NCBI GenBank assembly: GCA_016712675.1
Contig: JADJQR010000011.1
Span: 124,001 to 188,000, forward strand
From: a bacterium
Lineage (GTDB): Bacteria > Krumholzibacteriota > Krumholzibacteriia > LZORAL124-64-63
Length of the DNA: 64,000 nucleotides
Direction: 5' to 3'
A program made the translations under genes and the position numbers. Numbering within the stretch: the first letter of the stretch is position 1; every line of letters starts with the position of its first letter. The notes below the pieces were generated by a model. The model was not told the DNA's origin and searched no databases. It worked only from the letters and a program-made list of their open reading frames with translations. This document shows, piece by piece, positions 31,695 to 40,102 of the stretch.

Positions 31695-32449
31695 CGCTCC
31701 GAGCCCGTGGCCCGCTCGCGGCTGGGGTCGCGCTCCGGCCCGCTGCCGCCGGCGGCGCGCGCGCGGGCGAGACGGTCGTCGGCGCCGGCCAGGAGCGCGC
31801 GGGTTTGCCGCTGGCGCGCCTGCGACCGGTAGCGCGCGTGAAAGCCTTTCACGAACCGGACGTATTTTTGGGTTTCCCCGAAGGGCGGGATTTTGCGGCC
31901 GTATCTCAGCACCGCGCCCTCGCCGGCGTTGTAGCCGGCCAGGATCAGATCGACGTTGCCGCCGAACATCCGGCTCAGCTTTTTCAGGTACCGGATGCCG
32001 GCCCGGATGCTCTTGGCCGGGTCGAAGCGCTCGGAGGGGGTGATGCCGTAGGTGACGGCGGTGCCCGGCATGAACTGCATCAGCCCCGCCGCGCCCTTGG
32101 GCGACACCGCCGTGGGGTTGTAGCGGGACTCCTGGGAGATGAGCGCGTGCAACAGCAAGGGGTCGAAATTCTCGCTGACCGCGATGGCGTCGATCAAAGG
32201 GGTCAGCTCGTGCTGGCGGCGCAGCTGCGTCGCCGTCAGCCGGGGCGGCGTCATGCCGCCGGACAGGTCGCCCGTCGCCGGCGCGGCCGTGGCCGGGAAG
32301 GGGCGGTCGAGGTCCGAGAGCACCGTCCGCCCGGCGTAGCGGTCCCAGGCGGCGTCCGGCGCGCGCGCGCGCGGGCGCGGCGCGGGCCGGTCCGAGCAGG
32401 CCGCGAGCGAGAGCGCGAGCGCGAGCACGGCGGCGCTGCGCGCGGTCAC
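31691..32449 (-). CDS. Lytic transglycosylase 1 (lipoprotein)
   Basis: 252 aa from a GTG at 32449 (GTGA overlap). Lipobox LSLAACSD near residue 18. The SLT domain runs ~85-190 with ALISQESRYNP (catalytic Glu), GLMQFMPGTA and LAGYNAGEGAVLRYGRKIP, then an Arg-rich tail. It is an outer-membrane-anchored peptidoglycan hydrolase of the VirB1 class, next to its soluble paralog. Confidence 0.87.
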   Translation of the reverse strand: MTARSAAVLALALSLAACSDRPAPRPRARAPDAAWDRYAGRTVLSDLDRPFPATAAPATGDLSGGMTPPRLTATQLRRQHELTPLIDAIAVSENFDPLLLHALISQESRYNPTAVSPKGAAGLMQFMPGTAVTYGITPSERFDPAKSIRAGIRYLKKLSRMFGGNVDLILAGYNAGEGAVLRYGRKIPPFGETQKYVRFVKGFHARYRSQARQRQTRALLAGADDRLARARAAGGSGPERDPSRERATGSER

Positions 32450-33285
32450 AGGCGCCCGACCACCGCGCCGCCCCGGCGCAGCAAGGCGACCGGCGGCGGC
32501 TGGAGGTCGTGGCCGTCGAACACCACCGGGTCGTAGCGGCGCGGCTCGATCCGGGCGGCGGCTTCGGCGCGCGCGGCGGGGGCGAGCCCCTCGGCCGGCC
32601 AGCGCTCCAGCCACGCCACCAGCGCGGCGGGGTCTTTGAACCCCCGGCCGTACAGGTGGACCCGCACCCCCGGGACGCTCAAGACCGACGTCAGCCGCGC
32701 GTAGCAGGCCGGGCAGTCCGCCACCACCAGCAAATCCACGGTGTCCCCGGCGCGCGGGACCGCGGGCTCCGCGGCCGGCGGCGGAACGGGCGGCCCGGCC
32801 GCCGCCGGGGCCGCCGCGGCCGCCCGGTCCTGGCGGGCTTGCCGGTAGCCCGGCGAGCTCGCGGCCTGCGGCATCGCCGAGAAATCCACCGGCGCCTCCA
32901 GGCCGTAGCGCTTGAGCTGCACCGCCGCCACCAGCTTGGCGAAACCGGTTTGCTCCGCGATCCGCTTGCGCTCTCCGCTCAGGTACAGCTCGGCGTAGCG
33001 GGCGCGCTGGCCGGGGTCGGGCTCGATGATGCCGAGCACCATGACCGGGTCGAGGTGGGCGTAGAAATACCGGCCTTCCAGGCGCATGTAGGCCCGGTAT
33101 TTCTCCACCTCCTCGGGCTTCAAACCCCAGTGCGCCGCCAGCTCCTTCGCGCTCGCCTCGCCGAGCGCGGTGTATTCGATCGCGGTGGCGCCGATGCCGG
33201 ACTGCGCCCGGGCGGGCGCGGCCGGCGCGGCCAAGAGCGCGAGGGCGAGCGCGGCGGCGAGGCGGGATCGGGGCGGGGCGCGCAT
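32446..33285 (-). CDS. ICE protein, PFL_4693-like (TIGR03759) with CxxC
   Basis: 279 aa, ATG at 33285 sharing one base with the upstream stop (TGATG). Signal peptide (LAAALALALLAAPAAPARA). Family block HWGLKPEEVEKYRAYM, then HLDPVMVLGIIEPDPGQRARY. The C-terminal third looks thioredoxin-like: LLVVADCPACYARL with the pair CPAC, and VRVHLYGRGF. It is a periplasmic protein, possibly helping disulfide formation or isomerisation in channel proteins; that function is inferred from the CxxC. Confidence 0.78.
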   Translation of the reverse strand: MRAPPRSRLAAALALALLAAPAAPARAQSGIGATAIEYTALGEASAKELAAHWGLKPEEVEKYRAYMRLEGRYFYAHLDPVMVLGIIEPDPGQRARYAELYLSGERKRIAEQTGFAKLVAAVQLKRYGLEAPVDFSAMPQAASSPGYRQARQDRAAAAAPAAAGPPVPPPAAEPAVPRAGDTVDLLVVADCPACYARLTSVLSVPGVRVHLYGRGFKDPAALVAWLERWPAEGLAPAARAEAAARIEPRRYDPVVFDGHDLQPPPVALLRRGGAVVGRL

Positions 33286-33629
33286 CAGCAGGAGCCTTTG
33301 GCGCAGGCGGTGCGACGGGCCGGCGCGGGCGGCGCGCCGGCCGTCGCCGTCGCCGGCTCGGGCGCGAGCGACGGCGCGACATCGGGGCGCGCGGGCGACG
33401 GCGACGGGCTCGCCGGGGACGGTTCGGGCGCGGGCGGCGACTCGGCGGACAGCGCCGCCGGGCGCGCCGTGGCGACGGGCGGGCCGCGCCAGTACCGCCG
33501 GGCCGCCCACGCCGTCGTGAGATCGCGCTGGAGGTAACGGGCTTGGGGGTCGGGCGCGCCCTCGGAGGCGGGCGGGGTCTGACAGCCGGCCAAGGCGGCC
33601 AGCAAGGCGGCGAGCGCGAGACGGTTCAT
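33285..33629 (-). CDS. Small Pro/Ala-rich lipoprotein
   Basis: 114 aa, ATG at 33629 overlapping the PilL-like stop. Lipobox LAALAGCQTPP (Cys near 16), then a short folded part (DPQARYLQRDLTTAWAARRY) and a long Pro/Ala/Ser linker ending with two cysteines (ACAKGSC). Probably anchored in the outer membrane. I recognise no family, though unnamed lipoproteins often sit here in related operons. Confidence 0.6.
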   Translation of the reverse strand: MNRLALAALLAALAGCQTPPASEGAPDPQARYLQRDLTTAWAARRYWRGPPVATARPAALSAESPPAPEPSPASPSPSPARPDVAPSLAPEPATATAGAPPAPARRTACAKGSC

Positions 33630-34117
33630 CGCCGCCCTCCCCGCCGGGCCTTCGCGGCCCCTTCGGCGATGGCCGGCGCGACCGGGAGGGCGGCCGAGGC
33701 CGACGCCTCCCCGCCCGGCGCCGGGCCGGGCTGATAGGCGGTCCGGACCTCGAAGCTCACCAGCCGGTTGACCGGGTCCACCACCAGCTGCCAGGCCGGT
33801 CCCGCCAGCCGCTCCAGCGCCGGCCCCAGCTCGGCGGGGCCGATCTCGCGCTGGCTTTCCGGGTAGGGCTGCGCGTAAAGCCGCCCGATTTCGGGGTCGG
33901 ACGCCCCTTCCCCCGCCAGCCGGTAGCCGGTGCCGTCCAGCAGCTCCAGCAGCCCCTCCAGCACCGTCCGGCCCTTGACCCGGACGTAGACCGTCTGGGC
34001 CAGGTCGGTGGCCATCGGCCGCTCGGTGATGACGGCGTAGCCGTCGTAGAGCGGGGGGGCGGCATGGCCGATGGAAAGAGTCGCCATGAAAGCTGCAGAA
34101 AAGATGGATTTGCGCAT
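33626..34117 (-). CDS. PilL N-terminal-like protein (first gene of the T4SS operon)
   Basis: 163 aa. Signal peptide (FMATLSIGHA), then the secretin/TonB-short-domain pattern of PilL N-terminal proteins: TDLAQTVYVRVKGRTVLEGL, a LLDGTGYRLA segment and LERLAGPAWQLVVDPVNRLV. In PFGI-1-type ICEs the PilL-like conjugative transfer protein opens the region. The C-terminal 35 residues are Ala/Arg-rich. It is the promoter-proximal gene of the minus-strand operon, with the AT-rich control region upstream. Confidence 0.72.
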   Translation of the reverse strand: MRKSIFSAAFMATLSIGHAAPPLYDGYAVITERPMATDLAQTVYVRVKGRTVLEGLLELLDGTGYRLAGEGASDPEIGRLYAQPYPESQREIGPAELGPALERLAGPAWQLVVDPVNRLVSFEVRTAYQPGPAPGGEASASAALPVAPAIAEGAAKARRGGRR

Positions 34118-34139
34118 GATCGGGTTCCCCTATAACCCA

Positions 34140-34362
34140 CCTTCGTCGCTCGCCAATCATAGTTTCATATTTGACTCTATAGTAATCAATTTTAGTACTG
34201 AATCTAATTGTTCATTTATTTTTTATTAAAAAAATAAAAAATTTATTAAAAAAAAGCAAAAATTAACATTTAATTTATTTTAAAGAGATAAGGAAGAATG
34301 AAAGTATTTACGCAACAGAGGCCGATGTTTTTATAAAATTTTTCGTTGTTGTCTAAAATGCG
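34140..34362. promoter_or_regulatory. AT-rich divergent control region
   Basis: About 220 bp of strikingly AT-rich DNA with long A/T runs (34200-34290) in an otherwise GC-rich window. It separates the minus-strand transfer operon from the + strand PAS-HTH gene. Such islands usually carry promoters and bind H-NS-type silencers. Exact -35/-10 boxes cannot be chosen with confidence. Confidence 0.6.
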
Positions 34363-34384
34363 TGACCGTTCCTAGGAACGGTCA
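34363..34384. promoter_or_regulatory. 22-bp perfect palindrome (operator candidate)
   Basis: TGACCGTTCCT followed by its exact reverse complement, 90 bp before the PAS-HTH start and at the edge of the AT-rich region. A perfect palindrome of this size fits a dimeric regulator site. Confidence 0.6.
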
Positions 34385-34474
34385 AAATTATTTGTCAAAA
34401 TAGAGGGTATTGAAGGATGAGCGGGCACTCCGCGCCCATTGTGTTTCTCCCCACTTTTTGCCTCTTTGCATTTC

Positions 34475-35557
34475 ATGAAGTCTTCTCCGGAACACCTGAC
34501 GCGGCTATTGTTGGCCAGCCTCAACGACGCGACTCGAATTTCTTCACTGTTGGATATTGCGATGCAGCAAGGAGACCAGCCCGCCTTCGAGGTCTCTCCG
34601 CAAGGGGTAATTTGGTATCTCAACCAAGCTGCTTCGGAAGCGCTTCGCCTCAACCCGCAACAGGCAGTCAACACGCGACTGTCAAATTATGTTGTCGACG
34701 GTTTGATGACTCAACGGCGGTTGGAAGCCTTGAACCAAGGTTCGCAATCCGAAACTTGGAGGGATGCTTGGCGGCGCGACCAGGAAACTATTTCTTGCGA
34801 GATCACCGCGTTTTTTATCCCCGCTTCGGTGGCCGGCGAGCGCCATCGGATCATCGTCTTGGCCAAAAACTACGATTTGTCGCCCGGCGGCGAGGATGCA
34901 GTGGACGGTTTGAAGGAGATTCAACCGAGCAAGGCTTTGTTGCGTTCGGATAAGCCCGTATTGGCTGGCGATCTGGAACGGTTGCGCGAAAAATTGCAAA
35001 TCAGCACGAACCGGCTTTGCGAGTTGCTCGGTATCAGTATGGTCTCTTGGTACACTTGGCGCAAAACGCCGCAAACCCCTATCAGCAGCCGGTCTGTCGT
35101 GCTGCACTTGCGCCTGCTCGACGCGATGCCCGAACTGGCACAACTGGGCGCACAGCCCGCCGACTTGCAAGAAGCTTTGCGCGCCCATCTCGGAATATCT
35201 CTCACGTTTTCCGATCTGGCGTTTTGGATGGGAGCTGACCGCCGCTCAGGCTACGCTTGGGGGCGCGGTTATCCCGCCAGCGACCCGGTGCGCGCGCTCA
35301 CCGCTTCCCTACTGTACATTGTGTTGAACAAACCGCGAGAAGCGTGGTGGTGCTACCAAACTCTGCTGGAGCAGCAAGCGGAACTCGAAAAGGTGAACTT
35401 CGCGAGCACTCGCTCTTGGGCGACTTCTCGTAGCGACGTACAACCAAGCGATGACCGAAATCGTTCCGATACCAACGTCGGTGTCACTTCCCCCGCCAAA
35501 CGGCCTCGGCCGCGCGCGTTAGGCACGGTCCCCCGAAGCGGGAAACGCCGTTCTTGA
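34475..35557 (+). CDS. PAS-HTH transcriptional regulator
   Basis: 360 aa. A PAS-like domain spans ~25-125 (GVIWYLNQAASEALRLNPQQ and ERHRIIVLAKNYDLS). A first helix-turn-helix lies at ~165-195 (LERLREKLQISTNRLCELLG then ISMVSWYTWRK), and a second similar repeat at ~235-265 (LGISLTFSDLAFWMGADRRS then GYAWGRGYP). The tail is Arg-rich. It probably controls the divergent transfer operon through the AT-rich region and palindrome. Start: ATG 34475; a TTG at 34439 in the same frame is possible and no ribosome site is strong. Confidence 0.6.
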   Translation: MKSSPEHLTRLLLASLNDATRISSLLDIAMQQGDQPAFEVSPQGVIWYLNQAASEALRLNPQQAVNTRLSNYVVDGLMTQRRLEALNQGSQSETWRDAWRRDQETISCEITAFFIPASVAGERHRIIVLAKNYDLSPGGEDAVDGLKEIQPSKALLRSDKPVLAGDLERLREKLQISTNRLCELLGISMVSWYTWRKTPQTPISSRSVVLHLRLLDAMPELAQLGAQPADLQEALRAHLGISLTFSDLAFWMGADRRSGYAWGRGYPASDPVRALTASLLYIVLNKPREAWWCYQTLLEQQAELEKVNFASTRSWATSRSDVQPSDDRNRSDTNVGVTSPAKRPRPRALGTVPRSGKRRS

Positions 35558-35707
35558 ACCGGCCCCGCACTTGCTTCTCGCGCGCTTGGGCAAAGGAGGA
35601 GGTTCGCGAAGCCTAGGTTTAGTCGTTCCTCAATCGAGGAGAGCTATTCGCGGTCACTCTGATGGCACCGCAAACTTAAACCCTGTCGTTTAGGAATGAC
35701 GGATGGC

Positions 35708-36334
35708 TTATTGCCCAGGGCTCCGATCCTCCGGATCACGTTCTTTCGGATCAAACCGGCGTTTCCTGCGAAACGTGATATCCGGCAAGGGCGGTTTTTC
35801 CCCGCCCCGCGCCGCCTCGCGTGCGCGCGCCTCAGCCGCCCGCCGCTCGATGCCCCGCTGGCGGTTGCGCTCGTGCTCTTCGCGCCGCCGCTGTTTTTCC
35901 GCCGCCCGCCGCTCCCGCTCGGCGACCCGCGCCGCCTTGGCCGCCTGCTGCTTTTTCTCCAGGGCTTTGTTGGCTCGGTGGCGCCGCGACGCCGCCTGTT
36001 GCCGCTTCTGGTGCTCCCCCAAAAGCCGCACTGCCTCGCTTCGGGCGGTGGCGTCCACCTCGCCGGCCGGGTTCCCGTCCAGGTCGTAGCGCCGGTGGCC
36101 GGGCCGGTGCAGGAGCGCCAGCAGGTAGCCCGCCCGCCCGACGTGGTTGGCCAGCACCTTGCGCAACAGATCGGCCTCGACCGGCTCGCCCAGGGCGACG
36201 AGGCGGGCCAGGAGGTCCCGCTCGATGTCGAGCTTGAGCGGGAGGAGGGCGTCGTAGCGGGCGGGGAACGCCTCGGGGAAAAGGTCCATCAAGCGGCGGT
36301 GGAGGGCGGTGGCCCGTTTTTTGGGTAAAGACAT
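35708..36334 (-). CDS. ProQ/FinO-family RNA chaperone (copy 1)
   Basis: 208 aa. The ProQ/FinO domain occupies ~1-110: ATALHRRLMDLFPEAFP, LPLKLDIERDLLARL, LLRKVLANHVGRAGYLLAL and HRRYDLDGNPAGEV. The rest is a long Arg/Lys/Glu helix (~115-175) and a basic tail. Family members bind structured RNAs; FinO controls transfer genes of F-like plasmids by stabilising an antisense RNA. A second copy is at 48496-49254. 35558-35707 holds only an imperfect hairpin. Confidence 0.85.
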   Translation of the reverse strand: MSLPKKRATALHRRLMDLFPEAFPARYDALLPLKLDIERDLLARLVALGEPVEADLLRKVLANHVGRAGYLLALLHRPGHRRYDLDGNPAGEVDATARSEAVRLLGEHQKRQQAASRRHRANKALEKKQQAAKAARVAERERRAAEKQRRREEHERNRQRGIERRAAEARAREAARGGEKPPLPDITFRRKRRFDPKERDPEDRSPGQ

Positions 36335-36369
36335 GGGTTCGGAGCGAAATAAAGGGCGCGAAAAAGGGT

Positions 36370-36588
36370 TCAATACTTCGATGCTAGGCCGGCTCGCCCG
36401 CGAAGCTCGTCGGCCGTGAGGCGGTCGAATTGCCAGTGGCGCTTGACGGTGCTGACCCTCCCGCCACCGGCGTAGATCGAATGATACGCCAGGGCCGTCT
36501 CCCGCAGCGCGTCTCGCACCAAGGCCCGCCATCCGTCGAGCTCGGCGGGGGCGGCCAGGCCAGTGTTGAAAACTGGACCGACGCACAA
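36370..36588 (-). CDS. Small hypothetical protein
   Basis: Up to 72 aa if read from TTG 36588. It contains a plausible folded stretch ETALAYHSIYAGGGRVSTVK, then HWQFDRLTADELRGRAGL. No ribosome site is strong and no family is recognised. It lies 35 bp upstream of the ProQ gene on the same strand. It could be the end of a truncated gene. Confidence 0.35.
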   Translation of the reverse strand: MCVGPVFNTGLAAPAELDGWRALVRDALRETALAYHSIYAGGGRVSTVKRHWQFDRLTADELRGRAGLASKY

Positions 36589-36616
36589 GCCGACTATCGC
36601 CCAAGTTTAAAGCCCG

Positions 36617-36640
36617 GGATCGCTTCGAGCGATCCTTTTA
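36617..36640 (+). terminator. Rho-independent terminator
   Basis: GGATCGCT-TCG-AGCGATCC followed by TTTTA on the + strand. No + strand gene ends close by, so it may insulate the sensing module from upstream transcription. 36641-36986 shows no gene. Confidence 0.6.
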
Positions 36641-36986
36641 ATTGAACACTTTAACGCAAGTGGAGTTAAAGCTAACATCGACATGACAAAAACTAGTGGA
36701 AGGGTGGCCGAACGAGGGGGGTTGTCGGGGGGTGGATGTATCTTTTTTGAGGCGGGTGCGGCGAGCGGTCACGAGCTGTCACCGTTCATGGTAGGGGTCT
36801 CACAGCGAAGGCGCGTCGGAGAATCGGCGGCTGTCAAATTAATGATATTTGAACCTTCAAACTATTAGAAGGATGTTTGGCCGGGATAGCGTTTTGCAAC
36901 AACCAGAAAGGAGTTGGACGGTTTCCGTCGTCGGAGATGATGGGCGAAGGTGCAGGAAATGAGCATCATTTCAAAAGGCGACCCTG

Positions 36987-38033
36987 ATGACCGCTCAAAG
37001 CAGCGCTTCCGTTTGTGATTCATTTTCCCTCTCGCCCGCCGCGCCCACGTTTTTGATCGCCCACTCTCAAGAGGCGACGCGCCGCCAGATCAGACAGGCA
37101 CTCAAAGCAGCGGGTTACGGTCGTGGCATGGCGGTCGAGACCGGCTCACAAGCGCTTGACGAGCTGCGTCTCAATCAGAGCATTTTAATTGTCGGCCTCG
37201 ATCTTACGGGGCTCGATTGTTGGCAACTACTGCGCATGATCCGCTCCGGGGCATTCTGTTCGGCGACACTTCCGGTGATCGTGACCGGCGACGCGCGCCT
37301 GGCCGGGGTGGCCGAACCCATGGCGCTCGATGGCGGCGCTTATTTTTTGGCGGAGAACAACTTGGACGCGCTGTCGCAAGTCATCGCGCGATGTTTGAAC
37401 GGACCACTTCAACAAACGTCCGTGCTGATTGTGGAGGACGACGAAAAAACGGCGCGCATGATGGGAAAGCGCTTGTCTGATCGATTTCAAGTGGAGCTGG
37501 CCCGTACAGGAGCAGAAGCCTTGCGCGCTTGGGATAACCGGCGACACCCCTTAGTACTGCTCGATCTCGTTCTGCCAGATATGCGAGGCGAGACCGTGAT
37601 CCGCCGCCTGATGGACGACAATCCTTCGCCGCTGGTGGTGGTCATCACAGCGCTTGGCGAGCAAGCCACGCATCGGGCGCTTATGGAGGCTGGCGCAGTG
37701 GATTTTCTGATCAAGCCTGTGAACTTGCTGGAGCTACCGTATTTTTGCGCGCAACTTTTGCGCGGCTATCAAGATTATCGGCGGCGCAGAACCGGAATGG
37801 AACAGCGACAAAGCCTCGATCAATTTGTCAGGAAACGGGCGATGGCTGCAGGTCGCTTGTTGGAAAGCGGGCGTCCGGGGTTGGCGAGAGAGGAAGTCAA
37901 CCACATACTCGCGGCGCAAAGCATGACAGAAGATGAAGACTTCACCGACGATGACTACTTGAGTCTGTCGGATCTGATCGACGGCGCGGCCCCCCGCCCA
38001 AGTCGACCGTCCGGAGGAGGGGTTGCAACATGA
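36987..38033 (+). CDS. Two-receiver response regulator
   Basis: 348 aa, ATG 36987 after AAGGCG. The first receiver-like domain (~22-135) has IAHSQEATRRQIRQAL and ILIVGLDLTGLDCW. The second (~148-262) is canonical with LIVEDDEKTA, LVLLDLVLPDM (phospho-Asp near 192), VVITALG and DFLIKPVN. The C-terminus is a short helical, acidic tail with no DNA-binding domain. It must act by protein contact, like REC-only regulators or phosphorelay units. Its stop overlaps the TonB receptor start (ATGA). The likely partner kinase is the minus-strand histidine kinase at 41396-43018. Confidence 0.8.
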   Translation: MTAQSSASVCDSFSLSPAAPTFLIAHSQEATRRQIRQALKAAGYGRGMAVETGSQALDELRLNQSILIVGLDLTGLDCWQLLRMIRSGAFCSATLPVIVTGDARLAGVAEPMALDGGAYFLAENNLDALSQVIARCLNGPLQQTSVLIVEDDEKTARMMGKRLSDRFQVELARTGAEALRAWDNRRHPLVLLDLVLPDMRGETVIRRLMDDNPSPLVVVITALGEQATHRALMEAGAVDFLIKPVNLLELPYFCAQLLRGYQDYRRRRTGMEQRQSLDQFVRKRAMAAGRLLESGRPGLAREEVNHILAAQSMTEDEDFTDDDYLSLSDLIDGAAPRPSRPSGGGVAT

Positions 38034-40102
38034 AAAACTGTTTGGAACTGGGGGCGTTCGTTTTGCTCGCGCTCGCGAATGTTGTGGGCGCGGCGCAAGA
38101 TCGTGAAGATTTTGAAACCATTTATGGAACGGAAAAAACCGGGGGCGAACAAGTCACGAGTTTGGCGGCCGGCTACAGTCAGCCGATCGCGCGCGCGCCG
38201 GCCATCGCGACGGTGGTGACCGCCAAAGAGATCGAAAAGCTGGGGGCTACGACAGTGGCGGATGTCCTGAAAACCCTGCCGGGCCTCCATTTCTCGACTG
38301 CACGCGCGGTCAATGACATTTTCGTGATCCGGGGTTTCTTCGACGAATTCAACAGTTACGTGTTGCTGCTCGTCAATGGGATCCCGGTCAATAACGTGGT
38401 TAACGGCGGGCGTCCCCAAGCTTGGCGGATGCCGGTCCACAATATCGCCCGGATCGAAATCATGCGAGGGCCGGGTTCGGCCCTGCACGGCGCGGATGCC
38501 GTGGCGGGCGTAATCAACATCGTAACCAAGGGCGCGGACGAAATAGGCGGCACGGCGGTGGGCGCTTACGGAGGAAGTTTTGAAACCGCCGGCGCATGGC
38601 TGCAATCCGGCGGACGATGGGAGAATATCGAAGCCGCCTTTTCTGTCGAGGCCAGCACGACAGGCGGGTATCGGAAAATTATTGAAGCCGACGACCAGAC
38701 CCGAATCGACCGGCTGTTGGGAACCCGCGCCTCGCTGGCGCCCGGCCCTCTCAATACCCGGCGCGACGATGTCGACGCCCGTCTCGACCTCAAAGGGGAA
38801 CAGTGGCGACTCCGCGCGGGCTATCAAGGGTTTACGGACGTGGGAACCGGGGCGGGGATCACGCTGGCGCTTGACCCGGCCGGTGATTTTGGCGTGAAAC
38901 TGACCAATGCCGATTTCACCTACGATCTGATGCGAAGCGAGTCTTGGGACGTTTCTACGCAGCTCAGTTATCTCGGAACCAACAACGATGGCGATCTTAC
39001 CCCCTTTCCGCCCGGCGCCTTCGGCGGCCTGTTTAAAAACGGTGTTCTCGACCGCTTCCATTTTCGGGTCGACGAGACCCGAGGTAGCATTACCGCCTTG
39101 TTTGGCGGTCTACCCGGTCACCGCTTGCGATTCGGCGCGGGGATGAGTCACTCCCGGCTTTCCGATATCGACGAAAGCCGAAACTTTCGCATCGGCCCCG
39201 GCGGCATTCCGGTCCCGACGCCGTTCGCGGAGGTGGAAGACTTGGGTGATCCGCCGTTTTTGAGCGAGGAATCGCGCACGCTCTGGTATGCCATGATCCA
39301 GGACGAATGGGTTTTTGCGCCCGACTGGATTTTGACGGCGGGGATACGTCTGGATCACTACTCCGATTTCGGTTCTACCGTCAATCCCCGCCTCGCCCTG
39401 GTTTGGAATGTCTCCCCCACGCTCACGGCCAAGGCCCTGTACGGGCGCGCGTTTCGGGCGCCGACCTTCGGCGAGCTGTACGGCAATAACGTCGTGGCGG
39501 TCGCGGGCAATCCGGATCTCGAACCCGCCGTGGCCAACATGGTGGAGCTGTCGCTGGACAAAACCTGGAACTCTCGCGCGAGCGGCAAGGCGGTTTTGTT
39601 CGGGTACGATTTGGACAGCCAGATCGTCGGAGGAACGGAGAACACCGCCAACAATCCCCTCGCCAAAATCAAAAAGTTCAACCTTCTCGGCCGGCGCGGT
39701 TACGGCGTGGAACTCGAAACCGATTACCGGTTCGCGGACGATTTACGTTTTCAGGCCAGTTACGCCTATTATGCGTCCGATGCGACCGACCCGAACGACC
39801 TGGGACGGTGGTCTCCCAAACATCAGTTTTATGCCGCGATGGATTGGCGAATAACACAAGATTGGTCTTTGAATGGCCGGCTGAAATGGGTGAGTGATCG
39901 ACCCTTCGACTTTTTGGGCGATGGCGAACATGTTTGGGGAACCACCAGCTTGCGTTACGACCCCCCGAGCGGTTGGGCTTTTTCGTTGACCGTCGACAAC
40001 CTGTTCGATGCCAAAGCCGACGAACCGGCTTATGGCCTGCCTTATGGCGTTCCGTTGCCCGGTCGAAGCGTCATGGCCCAGGTGAGCTGGCGATTGCCGT
40101 GA
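38030..40102 (+). CDS. TonB-dependent outer-membrane receptor
   Basis: 690 aa. Signal peptide (LGAFVLLALANVVGA-AQ). Plug domain ~55-170: ATVVTAKEIEKLGATTVADV, ARIEIMRGPGSALHGADAVA and GVINIVTKGA. A 22-strand barrel follows and ends in Arg-Leu-Pro (the terminal Phe is not seen). It imports or senses a ligand too large for porins, with energy from TonB. It overlaps both neighbours (regulator and P450) by 4 bp, so all three are one operon. The ligand is unknown. Confidence 0.9.
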   Translation: MKNCLELGAFVLLALANVVGAAQDREDFETIYGTEKTGGEQVTSLAAGYSQPIARAPAIATVVTAKEIEKLGATTVADVLKTLPGLHFSTARAVNDIFVIRGFFDEFNSYVLLLVNGIPVNNVVNGGRPQAWRMPVHNIARIEIMRGPGSALHGADAVAGVINIVTKGADEIGGTAVGAYGGSFETAGAWLQSGGRWENIEAAFSVEASTTGGYRKIIEADDQTRIDRLLGTRASLAPGPLNTRRDDVDARLDLKGEQWRLRAGYQGFTDVGTGAGITLALDPAGDFGVKLTNADFTYDLMRSESWDVSTQLSYLGTNNDGDLTPFPPGAFGGLFKNGVLDRFHFRVDETRGSITALFGGLPGHRLRFGAGMSHSRLSDIDESRNFRIGPGGIPVPTPFAEVEDLGDPPFLSEESRTLWYAMIQDEWVFAPDWILTAGIRLDHYSDFGSTVNPRLALVWNVSPTLTAKALYGRAFRAPTFGELYGNNVVAVAGNPDLEPAVANMVELSLDKTWNSRASGKAVLFGYDLDSQIVGGTENTANNPLAKIKKFNLLGRRGYGVELETDYRFADDLRFQASYAYYASDATDPNDLGRWSPKHQFYAAMDWRITQDWSLNGRLKWVSDRPFDFLGDGEHVWGTTSLRYDPPSGWAFSLTVDNLFDAKADEPAYGLPYGVPLPGRSVMAQVSWRLP

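Noticed and set aside
34417-34953. + strand frame with good ribosome site at 34417
   Set aside because: Tempting start, but the protein has no pattern, while the overlapping frame from 34475 has PAS and HTH features. The 34417 start might still be a short leader.
36683-36868. Small + strand frame before the response regulator
   Set aside because: No ribosome site, no folded pattern, and it lies in the promoter region.
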